DNA from: Microbispora rosea subsp. aerata
GTDB taxonomy: Bacteria; Actinomycetota; Actinomycetes; Streptosporangiales; Streptosporangiaceae
NCBI RefSeq assembly: GCF_014647835.1
Contig: NZ_BMPY01000024.1
Span: 1-64,000, forward strand
Reading direction: 5' to 3'
Length of the DNA stretch: 64,000 nt
Below are positions 47,025-56,284 of the stretch, in pieces. Within the stretch, counting starts at the first letter, position 1; every line of letters starts with the position of its first letter. Both the position numbers and the translations under genes were made by a program. Below the pieces are notes generated by a model. That model did not search any database, was not told the DNA's origin, and saw nothing but the letters and a program-made list of their open reading frames with translations.

Positions 47025-48808
47025 CACGCCTCCTGCAGGGTCTGCTCGGCGGGGCTGGTGCGGCCCATGCGCTCCGCGTCGAGTCCGGACAGCTTGTGGC
47101 CCTTCGCGAAGAACCGCAGCCGCGCCGCCAGCGACATCAGCGGCTTGGTGAACAGGAACACCACCACGAGGTCGATGATGGTGGTCAGGCCCATCGCGAA
47201 CGCGAAGCCGGCCACGTCGCCGACCGCGAGGAAGTAGAGAATCACCGCGGCGATGAACATGACGGCGTCGGCGACCATGATGGTGCGCCGGGCACGCCGC
47301 CAGGCGACCTCCACCGCCGAGCGCAGCGTGCGGCGGCCCTCCTTGATCTCGTCGCGGATCCGTTCGAAGTAGACGATGAACGAGTCCGCGGTGATGCCGA
47401 TCGAGACCACCAGGCCGATGATGTGCGGCAGCGAGAGGCGGAAGCCGGCGTTGTGGCTCAGCAACACCACCGTCAGGTAGGTGACCACGGTGGCCACGGC
47501 CAGGCTGGCCATGCCGATGAGCCCGAGGCCGCGGTAGTAGAGCAACAGGTAGATCACCACGACGATCAGGCCGAGCGCGCCGGAGATGAGGCCGCCGTTG
47601 AGCTGGTCCTGGCCGAGCGTCGAGGAGACGGAGACGACCGAGCTCTGCTGGAACTTCAGCGGCAGCGCGCCGTACTTGAGCTGGTCGGCCAGCTCGGTGG
47701 CGGTCTGCTGGGTGAAGCTGCCGGAGATGCGGGCGCTGCCGCCGGGGATGGCCTCCTCGATCACCGGGGCGACGATGACGACGCCGTCCAGCACGTTGGC
47801 GAGCTGGTTGCGCGGGGCCGGCAGGCTCGTGATGCGCCGGGTGATGTCGGCGAACTGGCTGGCGCCCTTCGACTTGAAGTCGACCTGGACGATCCACTCA
47901 CCGGTGGTCGGGTCGGTGCCCGCCTGCGCGCCGCTGATCTCGGTGCCCTGCACCGCGGCCTTGTCCAGGATGTAGCGGGCGGTGCCGTCCTGGCTGCAGG
48001 CGACGATCTGCTTGTTGGGGTCGTCGATGGCGCCCTGGCCGCGGTTCTTCGCGGTGCAGTCGATCTTGCGGAACTCGTCGAGCAGCGCCGGGTCGATGCC
48101 GCTGGTGTCCTGGCCGGCCAGCGGGTCGACCATGTCCTCGGCGGGGGCCGTCGGCGTGGGACTGGGCTCGGCCGAGGGCGACGCCTTGGCCCGGGCGCCC
48201 CGGGCCGTCCCCGCCCCCGCGTCGCGCCGGTTCGCCCTCTCCGAAGCGGTCGGCTCCGGAGAGGACGGCGCGGTCAGCGCCTTCGCCAGGGCGCGGCCGG
48301 CGGGAGACGCGTTCGCGCCCGGCGTCGCGTTCCCCGTGGCCGGAGCGGACTCGCTCGCGGCGGCCGAGGGGGTCGCCGAGGCGCCGGGCGTGGCGGCCTC
48401 CGTGGGCACCTGTGCCGGCTGGTTGGTGGCGGCGGCCACCGCGAGCACCTGCCGCATGCGCAGCTCGGCGGTGGTCGACACCAGCCTGAGGGCCTCGTCA
48501 CGGCCCGCGCCCGGGATCTGGATCACGATGTTGTCGTTCGACTTCGCGACCTGGGCGTCGGAGATGCCGGTGCCGTTGACGCGCTGCCGGATGATCGCCA
48601 CGGCGCGGTCGAGGCTCTCCTGGGACGGCGACTTCCCGTCCGGCGTGACCGGCGAGAGCGTCACGGTCGTGCCGCCCGCGAGGTCGAGGCCGAACTTGGG
48701 GACGAACGCCTTCTGGAGGGCGACCGTCGCGCCCATGACGAGGAGGAGCACAAAGAGCAGCAGGAGTGTGCGTCCAGGCTTGCTCTGGCTACTGGTCGGT
48801 GGGGCCAC
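47024..48808 (-). CDS. secD: Protein-export membrane protein SecD with a long low-complexity insert
   Basis: Six-helix RND-type subunit of SecDF. The 594-residue protein shows the first helix (about 14-31), GLDLAGGTTVTL, the P1 periplasmic head and the C-terminal helices with GITADSFIVYFERIRDEI. Between residues about 131 and 224 the P1 region is replaced or expanded by an Ala/Pro/Ser/Thr-rich segment of no evident fold, after which the conserved domain resumes. GTG start. yajC lies 41 bases upstream. Confidence 0.94.
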   Translation of the reverse strand: MAPPTSSQSKPGRTLLLLFVLLLVMGATVALQKAFVPKFGLDLAGGTTVTLSPVTPDGKSPSQESLDRAVAIIRQRVNGTGISDAQVAKSNDNIVIQIPGAGRDEALRLVSTTAELRMRQVLAVAAATNQPAQVPTEAATPGASATPSAAASESAPATGNATPGANASPAGRALAKALTAPSSPEPTASERANRRDAGAGTARGARAKASPSAEPSPTPTAPAEDMVDPLAGQDTSGIDPALLDEFRKIDCTAKNRGQGAIDDPNKQIVACSQDGTARYILDKAAVQGTEISGAQAGTDPTTGEWIVQVDFKSKGASQFADITRRITSLPAPRNQLANVLDGVVIVAPVIEEAIPGGSARISGSFTQQTATELADQLKYGALPLKFQQSSVVSVSSTLGQDQLNGGLISGALGLIVVVIYLLLYYRGLGLIGMASLAVATVVTYLTVVLLSHNAGFRLSLPHIIGLVVSIGITADSFIVYFERIRDEIKEGRRTLRSAVEVAWRRARRTIMVADAVMFIAAVILYFLAVGDVAGFAFAMGLTTIIDLVVVFLFTKPLMSLAARLRFFAKGHKLSGLDAERMGRTSPAEQTLQEA

Positions 48809-48849
48809 TGGAGGTCAGTTCTTTCGTCGAAAGGTTGAGATCAGCCTAC

Positions 48850-49215
48850 TCAGGACTGCTTGGTGCTCGCGTCGTCACCGTTCCCCGTGTCGGGACCGCC
48901 GGTCGCGGACCCCCCGGTGTCCCCGTCTGTCACCTCGTCCGCGGGGGTGACCACCCGGCCGATCGCGGCCTTGACCCAGCGGGTCTCGACGCCGGGGGCC
49001 ACCTCCAGCACGACGTCGTCGTCCTGAACGGCGACGACCGTCCCGAAAAGTCCTGTCGTGGTCATGACCCGGACGCCCGGGGTCAGGGAGTTCTGCATCT
49101 GGATCTGTTCCTGCTGCCGCTTGCGCTGGGGGCGGATCAGCAGGAAGTAGAACACCACTACCAGCAAGATCAGTGGCAGGAACGTCCCAAGCGGGTTGTT
49201 ACCCACGGGGGCCAC
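48850..49215 (-). CDS. yajC: Preprotein translocase subunit YajC
   Basis: Small accessory subunit of SecDF. The 121-residue protein has one membrane helix (about 10-27, GTFLPLILLVVVFYFLLI), the family motif RPQRKRQQEQ, GVRVMTTTGLFGTV, and a Gly/Thr/Asp-rich tail longer than in E. coli. First gene of the yajC-secD-secF transcript. Confidence 0.94.
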   Translation of the reverse strand: MAPVGNNPLGTFLPLILLVVVFYFLLIRPQRKRQQEQIQMQNSLTPGVRVMTTTGLFGTVVAVQDDDVVLEVAPGVETRWVKAAIGRVVTPADEVTDGDTGGSATGGPDTGNGDDASTKQS

Positions 49216-49314
49216 CCTTCCGTAACGTGATGAACCGGCCTGACGCCGGAGGTCTTGTGCGCTTCACACGCGGGCCACCGCGACTTGTCGCGTGTGCGGC
49301 CAGTCAAGCCACGC

Positions 49315-49344
49315 AGTGTATGCGAGCCCGCGGAAGCCCGGCAA
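49315..49344 (-). promoter_or_regulatory. yajC-secDF promoter (TTGCCG-18-TACACT)
   Basis: Minus-strand -35 TTGCCG (49339-49344) and -10 TACACT (49315-49320) with an 18-base spacer, about 100 bases before the yajC start. The 233-base gap between ruvB and yajC holds no other gene. Confidence 0.45.
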
Positions 49345-49448
49345 CGAACCCACGGCTCGGCGGGCAGGAAAGTTCCCGCTTCATAGGCTTCGCAATCGGT
49401 CTGTTACCTCTTTGCCCCGGTTTCCGCTTCCGGCCGCCCGCACCGCGC

Positions 49449-50498
49449 TCAGCCCTCGTCGAAGAGCGTGGGCACGGCCGCCGAGCCGACCGCGTCAGGA
49501 GGCGGAGTCAAGCCGAGGTGCGCCCAGGCGGCGGCGGTGGCGACGCGGCCCCGCGGGGTGCGCGCCAGCAGCCCCTGGCGCACCAGGAAGGGCTCGGCCA
49601 CGACCTCGACCGTCTCCGGCTCCTCCCCCACGGCCACCGCCAGCGTCGACAGGCCCACCGGCCCGCCGCCGAACTTGCGCAGCAGCGCGTCGAGCACGGC
49701 CCGGTCGAGCCGGTCCAGTCCTTCGGCGTCGACCTCGTACAGGTTGAGCGCCGCCGCCGCGACCTCCCTGGTGATGACGCCCTCCGCGCGGACCTCGGCG
49801 AAGTCGCGCACCCGCCGCAGCAGGCGGTTGGCGATGCGGGGGGTGCCGCGCGAGCGGCGGGCGATCTCGTGCGCGCCCTCGTCGGGCAGCTCCACCGACA
49901 GCAGCCGGGCCGAGCGCCGCAGCACCTGCTCCAGCTCGGCCACCTCGTAGAAGTCCATGTGCGCGGTGAAGCCGAACCTGTCGCGCAGCGGCGCGGGCAG
50001 CAGCCCCGCCCGGGTGGTGGCCCCGACCAGCGTGAACGGGGCGATGTCGAGGGGGATCGAGGTGGCGCCCGGCCCCTTGCCGACGACGACGTCGACCCGG
50101 AAGTCCTCCATGGCGAGGTAGAGCATCTCCTCCGCCGGGCGGGCCATGCGGTGGATCTCGTCGATGAACAGGACCTCGCCCTCGGTCAGCGTGGACAGGA
50201 TCGCGGCGAGGTCGCCCGCGCGCTCCAGCGCGGGCCCCGAGGTCATCCGCAGCGGCACGCCCAGCTCGGCCGCGATGATCATCGCGAGGGTCGTCTTGCC
50301 GAGCCCGGGGCCGCCGCTCATCAGGACGTGGTCGGGCGGGCGGTTGCGGCGCAGGGCGCTCTCCAGCACCAGCGAGAGCTGCTCGCGCACCCGGCTCTGC
50401 CCGATGAACTCCTCCAGCCGCCGGGGGCGCAGCGCGGCCTCGATCGCCCGCTCGTCGCCCTCGGGTTCCGGCGACACGAGATCACGCTCGAAGCTCAC
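49449..50498 (-). CDS. ruvB: Holliday junction branch migration ATPase RuvB
   Basis: Hexameric motor of branch migration. In 349 residues: Walker [10 protein letters not shown], Walker [14 protein letters not shown], sensor [17 protein letters not shown], and the C-terminal winged helix with RTPRGRVAT. It lies 78 bases downstream of ruvA, which is more than a coupled gap, and that gap carries the TGAAACTTTCA palindrome. Confidence 0.97.
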   Translation of the reverse strand: MSFERDLVSPEPEGDERAIEAALRPRRLEEFIGQSRVREQLSLVLESALRRNRPPDHVLMSGGPGLGKTTLAMIIAAELGVPLRMTSGPALERAGDLAAILSTLTEGEVLFIDEIHRMARPAEEMLYLAMEDFRVDVVVGKGPGATSIPLDIAPFTLVGATTRAGLLPAPLRDRFGFTAHMDFYEVAELEQVLRRSARLLSVELPDEGAHEIARRSRGTPRIANRLLRRVRDFAEVRAEGVITREVAAAALNLYEVDAEGLDRLDRAVLDALLRKFGGGPVGLSTLAVAVGEEPETVEVVAEPFLVRQGLLARTPRGRVATAAAWAHLGLTPPPDAVGSAAVPTLFDEG

Positions 50499-50541
50499 TC
50501 GACACCATCCGCTCGGCCCGCCGGGTCCGTCCGATTCCCGG

Positions 50542-50552
50542 TGAAACTTTCA
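50542..50552. promoter_or_regulatory. TGAAACTTTCA palindrome upstream of ruvB
   Basis: A perfect 11-base palindrome 44 bases before the ruvB start. With two following bases it matches the site at 12976-12988 over TGAAACTTTCATC. Its meaning here is unclear, since ruvB is not a polysaccharide gene. Confidence 0.3.
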
Positions 50553-50576
50553 TCTCTCCCTCGGCCCGCCGCGGCG

Positions 50577-51200
50577 TCATCGCACGCTCAGCACGCGCAG
50601 GGCGGACTTGAGCAGCGCGGCCACCTGCGGGGTGCGGCCCGCCGCGATCTCCGCCTCGGCCTCCGCGGACACCGCCGCCACCGCCTCGTCGGCGTCCCTG
50701 GACGAGTAGCCGAGCCCGACCAGCCCCGAATGGACCTGGTCGCGCCAGACGGGCTGCGCCGGCGACGCGCCGGTGCGTACGGCGCCGGCCGCCGCCACCG
50801 GGGCGCCGAGCTTGTCCTTGAGTTCGAGCACGATGCGCTGCGCGCCCTTCTGGCCTATGCCGGGCACCATCGTCAGGGCCTTGATGTCGGCGCTCGCCAC
50901 CGCGATCCGCAGCGCGTCGGGGGTGTGCACCGCGAGCATGGCCAGGGCCAGACGCGGACCGACCCCGCTGGCCGTCTGGAGCAGCTCGAAGACCGCGCGC
51001 TCGTCGTCGGAGGCGAAGCCGTACAGGGTGAGCGAGTCCTCGCGGACGACGAGCGAGGTGGCCAGCCGGGCGGGCTCGCCGACGCGCAGCCCGGCCAGGG
51101 TGCCCGGGGTGCAGTGGACGAGCATCCCGACGCCGCCGACCTCGACCACGGCGCTGTCGGGCCCGATGGCCGCCACCTGCCCCGCAACGGATGCGATCAT
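50577..51200 (-). CDS. ruvA: Holliday junction DNA helicase subunit RuvA
   Basis: Tetrameric junction-binding protein that targets RuvB. The 207-residue product shows the OB-fold start [12 protein letters not shown], the helix-hairpin-helix motifs [13 protein letters not shown] and [20 protein letters not shown], and a C-terminal RuvB-binding domain ([16 protein letters not shown]). The ATG overlaps the ruvC stop by 4 bases. Confidence 0.96.
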   Translation of the reverse strand: MIASVAGQVAAIGPDSAVVEVGGVGMLVHCTPGTLAGLRVGEPARLATSLVVREDSLTLYGFASDDERAVFELLQTASGVGPRLALAMLAVHTPDALRIAVASADIKALTMVPGIGQKGAQRIVLELKDKLGAPVAAAGAVRTGASPAQPVWRDQVHSGLVGLGYSSRDADEAVAAVSAEAEAEIAAGRTPQVAALLKSALRVLSVR

Positions 51201-51832
51201 CGCGTGCTCCCTCCCCGGTCCGTGCGCCCGGCCGCGACGTCGCCGGGCGTCCCAGTCCTACCAGAGCCCGCCGTCCTGCCGGGGCTCACCGTGCCCGCGG
51301 CGCCGGAACGGGCCCTGGCCAGGGCTTCGGCGAGGCGGTTCTGCACGCCGCCGCGCCAGACGTGGCAGATGGCCAGGGCGAGCGCGTCGGCGGCGTCCGC
51401 GGGCTTGGGCATCGCGTCGAGCCGCAGCAGCCGGGTGACCATCGCGCCGACCTGTTTCTTGTCGGCGTTGCCGTTGCCGGTGATGGCGGCCTTGACCTCG
51501 CTCGGCGTGTGCAGCGCGACCGGCAGCCCCCGCCGGGCCGCGCAGACGATCGCGACGGCCGACGCCTGGGCCGTCCCCATGACCGTGCGGACGTTGTGCT
51601 GGGCGAAGACCCGCTCGACGGCGACCGCGTCCGGCTCGATCTCGTCGAGCCAGCGCTCGATCTCCGCCTCGATCACGACCAGCCTGGACCCGATGTCGTC
51701 GTCGGCCGGGGTGCGGACCACCCCGACCGACAGCAGGCTCAGCGGCGCGCCCGGACTGCCCTCCACGGCGCCGAGGCCGCACCGCGTCAGCCCGGGGTCC
51801 ACGCCCATCACCCGCAGTCGGGGCAACCGCAC
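51197..51832 (-). CDS. ruvC: Crossover junction endodeoxyribonuclease RuvC
   Basis: Resolves Holliday junctions. The 211-residue protein has the four acidic catalytic positions: [26 protein letters not shown], and the aspartates in [15 protein letters not shown]. The GTG at 51830-51832 has AGGGAGG 7 bases upstream; the C terminus has a longer Gly/Thr-rich tail than usual. First gene of the ruvC-ruvA-ruvB unit, behind an SOS box. Confidence 0.94.
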   Translation of the reverse strand: MRLPRLRVMGVDPGLTRCGLGAVEGSPGAPLSLLSVGVVRTPADDDIGSRLVVIEAEIERWLDEIEPDAVAVERVFAQHNVRTVMGTAQASAVAIVCAARRGLPVALHTPSEVKAAITGNGNADKKQVGAMVTRLLRLDAMPKPADAADALALAICHVWRGGVQNRLAEALARARSGAAGTVSPGRTAGSGRTGTPGDVAAGRTDRGGSTR

Positions 51833-51899
51833 CGGCACGCCTCCCTGATCCCGCCCGGCGCGGCGTCGCCGGACACGCTTCCGGGCCACGCCGCTTCGC

Positions 51900-51913
51900 C
51901 GAACATCTGTTCG
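51900..51913 (-). promoter_or_regulatory. LexA SOS box before ruvC
   Basis: CGAACATCTGTTCG is a perfect palindrome matching the actinobacterial LexA consensus GAAC-N4-GTTC. It lies about 68 bases before the ruvC start, just downstream of a minus-strand TAGAGT (51921-51926) that could be the -10 box, so LexA would cover the transcription start. Confidence 0.8.
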
Positions 51914-51952
51914 GTCGGTCACTCTATCGCGATCAGCGGCGGCGCGGGCGGA

Positions 51953-53146
51953 TCAGAAGTAGTCGATCATGTACGGTGCGCAGCGGAACGCGGCGTCCAG
52001 CGCGTCGTCGGCCTCGGGCGAGCCGCCGGCCAGCAGGCCGGCGCGGCGGAGCGTGGCCGTGGGGACTCCGGCGAACAGCGCGGACATCCCGCCGATCGCG
52101 AGCCGTGTCGCCGCGCCCCCTGCCGCCGCGAGCCCTGCCGTCCCGCCGGGCGCGTCGCCCAGGCGCGTCACGGAGCCGGAGCCGCCGTCCACCCGCAGCA
52201 GCCACGCGCCCGCGTTGCCCGGGCGGAGGGGGTCGGTCACCTCGACGACGGTCTCGACGGACACCGCGGCGGGGAAGCCGCGCCCCGCGACCGCGGCGGG
52301 CAGGTCGATCAGCCGGAACATCCACCGGGTCTGGGCGACCTCGTCCTTCGACCGCTCCCGCAGCATCCACAGCACCGGGTCGGCCGGGTCGGCGCAGGCG
52401 GTCACCGAGTCGGCGACGGTCGAGGCGGTGCCGACCATCGACCACAGGGCCCGGGCGGTCGCCTCCGACCCGGCCAGCAGGTTGTCGACCTCGATGTTGC
52501 CCTCGCTCCACCGGTAGACGACGAACCCGTCCTCGGCCAGGTAGCAGAAGTCGTCGTCGTCATCCAGCCACAGGCGCCAGGTGCGCTCGTCGAAACACAG
52601 CGGCCCGCTGGCGCGGGTGGCCGAGTGCACCCGGCCGATCAGGGCCACGAGCTCGGCCGCGTCCGCGGGGCCCATCCGGCGCAGCTTGACCGGGGCCGCC
52701 GGGCCGCCCAGCGTGCGCAGCGCCTCGGCGGGCACGGTGACCCGCTGGAGCACGCCGGCGTGCTCGTAGCCCGCGTTCCGGTACAGCGGCGTGGTGGCCG
52801 GGTAGAGCGCGGAGACCGCGTGGCCGAGCTGCGCGCAGCGCTCGACGGCCGCGTGGGTGAGCGCCCGGCCCACTCCCCTGCCGCGGTCCTCCGGCGACAC
52901 CGTCACCCCCGCCACGCCGCCCATCGACAGCGGGCGGCCGTGCCACCACTGGACGTACGGGTTGATCCTGGCCGCGCCGATCAGGCGGGGGCCGTCGAAG
53001 GCGCCGAGATACCGGCCCTCCGGCAGCATCGGGGAGACGAGCCTGCGCCAGGTGTCGGGGGCGGATCCGGACAACGGGCCGAAGGCGCGCCTGCGGATGT
53101 CGAGGACGGCGTCCAGGTCGTCGCTCGTGAGGTGACGGATCTCCAC
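51953..53146 (-). CDS. Eis-family GNAT N-acetyltransferase
   Basis: A 397-residue protein of the Enhanced-intracellular-survival family: an N-terminal GNAT domain with the acetyl-CoA loop VSPEDRGRGVGRAL (about 82-95), a second degenerate GNAT domain, and a sterol-carrier-like C-terminal domain ending in APYMIDYF, whose terminal Phe carboxylate acts in catalysis in the family. Known members acetylate aminoglycosides or protein lysines; the substrate here is not known. GTG start. It lies between ruvC and yebC, a place not typical for it. Confidence 0.88.
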   Translation of the reverse strand: MEIRHLTSDDLDAVLDIRRRAFGPLSGSAPDTWRRLVSPMLPEGRYLGAFDGPRLIGAARINPYVQWWHGRPLSMGGVAGVTVSPEDRGRGVGRALTHAAVERCAQLGHAVSALYPATTPLYRNAGYEHAGVLQRVTVPAEALRTLGGPAAPVKLRRMGPADAAELVALIGRVHSATRASGPLCFDERTWRLWLDDDDDFCYLAEDGFVVYRWSEGNIEVDNLLAGSEATARALWSMVGTASTVADSVTACADPADPVLWMLRERSKDEVAQTRWMFRLIDLPAAVAGRGFPAAVSVETVVEVTDPLRPGNAGAWLLRVDGGSGSVTRLGDAPGGTAGLAAAGGAATRLAIGGMSALFAGVPTATLRRAGLLAGGSPEADDALDAAFRCAPYMIDYF

Positions 53147-53254
53147 AACCCGTCACGCTATGCGGGCCCCGGCGGCCGCGGCCACCGCTTTTCCGCCGTC
53201 GCGTCCCGCCGAGGGCCCCGATCCCGTACGGGCCCCGCCGGCCGCGCGAGGGCG

Positions 53255-54007
53255 TCAGGCCCCGACCTTCTCCATGACCTCGTCGCTCACGTCGAAGTTC
53301 GCCCAGACGTTCTGCACGTCGTCGCTGTCCTCGAGCGCGTCGATGAGCTTGAAGACCTTGCGGGCGCCCTCCTCGTCCAGGGGGACGTTGAGCGTGGGGA
53401 TGAAGCTCATCTCGGCCGACTCGTAGTCGATGCCGGCGTCCTGCAGGGCCTTGCGCACCGGGATGAGGTCGGAGGCCTCGCAGACCACCTCGAAGTTGTC
53501 GCCGAGGTCGTTGACCTCCTCGGCCCCCGCGTCAAGGACGGCCATGAGCACGTCGTCCTCGGTCAGCGACCCCTTGGGGACGATCACGACACCCTTGCGG
53601 TTGAACATGTACGACACCGAGCCGGGGTCGGCGAGCGAGCCGCCGTTGCGGGTCAGCGCCACCCGGACCTCGGACGCCGCGCGGTTGCGATTGTCGGTGA
53701 GGCACTCGATGAGCACCGCGACGCCGCCGGGGCCGTAGCCCTCGTACATGATCGTCTGGTAGTCGGCGCCGCCGGCCTCGAGGCCGCCGCCGCGCTTGCG
53801 GGCCCGCTCGATGTTGTCGATCGGGACCGAGTTCTTCCTGGCCTTGACGATGGCGTCGTACAGCGTCGGGTTGCCGTCCGGGTCGGGCCCGCCGGTCCTG
53901 GCCGCGACCTCGATGTTCTTGATGAGCTTGGCGAAAAGCTTGCCGCGCTTGGAGTCCAGCGCCGCCTTCTTGTGCTTCGTCGTCGCCCATTTGGAGTGGC
54001 CGGACAT
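53255..54007 (-). CDS. yebC: YebC/PmpR family protein (transcription or translation factor)
   Basis: A 250-residue protein with the signature [25 protein letters not shown] and the segment [28 protein letters not shown]. Family members were described as transcriptional regulators and more recently as translation factors easing polyproline stalling; the sequence does not decide. It is 3 bases downstream of pdxT and the stable neighbour of ruvC in actinobacteria. Confidence 0.93.
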   Translation of the reverse strand: MSGHSKWATTKHKKAALDSKRGKLFAKLIKNIEVAARTGGPDPDGNPTLYDAIVKARKNSVPIDNIERARKRGGGLEAGGADYQTIMYEGYGPGGVAVLIECLTDNRNRAASEVRVALTRNGGSLADPGSVSYMFNRKGVVIVPKGSLTEDDVLMAVLDAGAEEVNDLGDNFEVVCEASDLIPVRKALQDAGIDYESAEMSFIPTLNVPLDEEGARKVFKLIDALEDSDDVQNVWANFDVSDEVMEKVGA

Positions 54008-54010
54008 CGC

Positions 54011-54601
54011 CTAGAGCTCCCTCACCATCTCGACAAAATACGAGTGCACCCGCGCGTCGCCGGTCAACTCCGGGTGGAAGGACGTCGCGAGCAGCGGCCC
54101 CTGTCGGACCGCGACGATCCTATCCCCAGGCGCGGTGCGGCCCAGCACCTCCACATCCGGCCCCACCGACTCGACCCAGGGCGCGCGGATGAACACGGCC
54201 CTGATCGTCCCGCGCCCGGCGAAGTCGAGGTCGGCCTCGAACGAGTCGACCTGACGGCCGAAGGCGTTGCGGCGGACCACCATGTCGATGCCGCCGAGCG
54301 TCTCCTGGCCCTCGACGCCGCCCTCGATCCGGTCGGCCAGCATGATCATTCCGGCGCACGAGCCGTACGCGGGCATGCCCTCCTTGATCCGCAGCCGCAG
54401 CGGTTCGAGCAGCTCGAAGGCGGTGGCGAGCTTCCACATCGTGGTCGACTCGCCGCCGGGGACGACCAGCGCGTCCACCGCGGCGAGCTCCTCCTGCCTG
54501 CGCACCGGCGTGGCGGCCGCGCCGGCCTCCTCAAGGGCGCGGATGTGCTCGCGCACGTCGCCCTGCAGGGCGAGCACGCCAATCTTGGGTGCGGACGTCA
54601 C
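54011..54601 (-). CDS. pdxT: Pyridoxal 5'-phosphate synthase glutaminase subunit
   Basis: Releases ammonia from glutamine and passes it to PdxS. The 196-residue class I amidotransferase has the GGESTT motif, catalytic Cys in YGSCAGMI, and the His/Glu pair in [12 protein letters not shown] start with GAAGGGA upstream. Its partner pdxS lies 661 bases upstream, with a MarR gene and a terminator in between. Confidence 0.95.
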   Translation of the reverse strand: MTSAPKIGVLALQGDVREHIRALEEAGAAATPVRRQEELAAVDALVVPGGESTTMWKLATAFELLEPLRLRIKEGMPAYGSCAGMIMLADRIEGGVEGQETLGGIDMVVRRNAFGRQVDSFEADLDFAGRGTIRAVFIRAPWVESVGPDVEVLGRTAPGDRIVAVRQGPLLATSFHPELTGDARVHSYFVEMVREL

Positions 54602-54682
54602 GGATATCCCTTCTGTGGTGACTCCACTCGTGGTGGCCGCATTCAGGGTATGGCCAGGGTCTCGGGCATCCCAAACGCGGTT

Positions 54683-55108
54683 TCACAGGCGGCCCAGCTT
54701 GGCCAGCGCGGGCAGGGCGCGGGCGATCGCCGTGCGCTCCTCGGCGGTCAGCGCGCCCAGCCGGTCGGACAGGTAGGCGATCCGCGCCCGCCGCACGGCC
54801 CTCAGGCGCTCGCGGCCCTCGCCGGTCAGCTCGACGGTGCGCACCCGCGCGTCGGACGCGTCGGTGCCCCGCGCGACGAGACCCGCCTCCTCCAGGCGGT
54901 TGACCTGCACGCTCATCGTCGGCAGCTGCACGCCGTGCTCGTCGGCCAGCTCGGTCATCCGGCGCGGGCCGTCCTCCAGGGAGCCGAGCACCGAGTATTG
55001 CTGGGCGGTGACCGGCTGCCCCGCCGTCGTACGGCGCAGCAGCATCACGATGTGGCGCAGCTCGCGCGACAGGTCCTCGGCGAGCCGTCCGGCGTCGTCG
55101 GTCGTCAT
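54683..55108 (-). CDS. MarR family transcriptional regulator
   Basis: A 141-residue winged-helix regulator: QQYSVLGSLEDGPRRMTELADEHGVQLPTMSVQVNRLEEAGLVAR forms the DNA-binding helices and wing, flanked by dimerization helices. It is oriented like pdxS and pdxT and lies between them. Targets and ligand are unknown. No adjacent efflux or catabolic gene, the usual MarR neighbour, is present. Confidence 0.9.
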   Translation of the reverse strand: MTTDDAGRLAEDLSRELRHIVMLLRRTTAGQPVTAQQYSVLGSLEDGPRRMTELADEHGVQLPTMSVQVNRLEEAGLVARGTDASDARVRTVELTGEGRERLRAVRRARIAYLSDRLGALTAEERTAIARALPALAKLGRL

Positions 55109-55207
55109 AGGTGGTCACGATAACGCTGGTCGTCCCGGCGCCGACGAGGCGGCCGTCCGCCGGGGGCGGGGGGCCGCGCCCGGTTCCGGCATCGGGCCGC
55201 GGACGGC

Positions 55208-55231
55208 GGGAGAGCCCGGCCGGGCTCTCCC
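55208..55231 (-). terminator. Terminator after pdxS
   Basis: A perfect 24-base palindrome (GGGAGAGCCCGG and its complement) lies 31 bases past the pdxS stop. A second, weaker hairpin follows on its pdxS side (about 55232-55250). It should separate pdxS from the MarR gene. Confidence 0.7.
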
Positions 55232-55262
55232 GGCCGGGCGTGTGCCCGGCTCGCGGCGGCCT

Positions 55263-56177
55263 TTACCAGCCGCGCTCGGCGAGGCGGTGCGGCACGGGGA
55301 TCTCGTCGACGTTGATGCCGACCATCGCCTCGCCCAGGCCACGCGAGACCTTGGCGATCACGTCCGGGTCGTCGTAGAACGTGGTGGCCTTGACGATGGC
55401 GGCGGCGCGCTTGGCGGGGTCGCCGGACTTGAAGATGCCGGAGCCGACGAACACGCCCTCGGCGCCGAGCTGCATCATCATCGCGGCGTCGGCCGGCGTG
55501 GCGATGCCGCCCGCGGTGAACAGCACCACCGGCAGCTTGCCGGTCTTGGCGACCTCGGCCACCAGCTCGTACGGGGCCTGCAGCTCCTTGGCGGCGACGT
55601 ACAGCTCGTCCTCGGGCAGCGAGGACAGGCGCTTGATCTCGGCGCGGATCGTGCGCATGTGGGTGACGGCGTTGGAGACGTCGCCGGTGCCGGCCTCGCC
55701 CTTGGAGCGGATCATCGCGGCGCCCTCGGTGATGCGGCGCAGCGCCTCGCCGAGGTTGGTGGCCCCGCACACGAACGGAACCGTGAACTGCCACTTGTCG
55801 ATGTGGTTGGCGTAGTCGGCCGGGGTGAGCACCTCGGACTCGTCGATGTAGTCGACGCCCAGCGCCTGGAGCACCTGGGCCTCGACGAAGTGGCCGATCC
55901 TGGCCTTGGCCATCACCGGGATGGAGACGGCGTTGATGATGCCCTCGATCATGTCGGGGTCGCTCATCCGGGACACTCCGCCCTGGGCGCGGATGTCGGC
56001 CGGGACGCGCTCCAGCGCCATGACCGCGACGGCCCCGGCGTCCTCGGCGATCTTGGCCTGCTCCGGGGTGACGACGTCCATGATGACACCGCCCTTGAGC
56101 ATCTCGGCCATACCGCGCTTCACGCGGGCGGTGCCGACGGCGGTGGTCTCGTTGACTTCGGGGGTGCTGCTGGACAC
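55263..56177 (-). CDS. pdxS: Pyridoxal 5'-phosphate synthase lyase subunit
   Basis: TIM-barrel enzyme that builds PLP from ribose 5-phosphate, glyceraldehyde 3-phosphate and ammonia from PdxT. The 304-residue sequence shows [21 protein letters not shown], the [17 protein letters not shown] segment, [12 protein letters not shown] with a catalytic lysine, and [28 protein letters not shown]. Length and motifs are normal. Confidence 0.97.
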   Translation of the reverse strand: MSSSTPEVNETTAVGTARVKRGMAEMLKGGVIMDVVTPEQAKIAEDAGAVAVMALERVPADIRAQGGVSRMSDPDMIEGIINAVSIPVMAKARIGHFVEAQVLQALGVDYIDESEVLTPADYANHIDKWQFTVPFVCGATNLGEALRRITEGAAMIRSKGEAGTGDVSNAVTHMRTIRAEIKRLSSLPEDELYVAAKELQAPYELVAEVAKTGKLPVVLFTAGGIATPADAAMMMQLGAEGVFVGSGIFKSGDPAKRAAAIVKATTFYDDPDVIAKVSRGLGEAMVGINVDEIPVPHRLAERGW

Positions 56178-56284
56178 GGTGCTACCTCACGACGGCGGGC
56201 CTATGGAATCCCCTCCATGGTAGGTGCTGGCCGATCCCTCCCCAGACGCACCCATATGTCAGAGTCGATCACCCGGTTTGTCCA

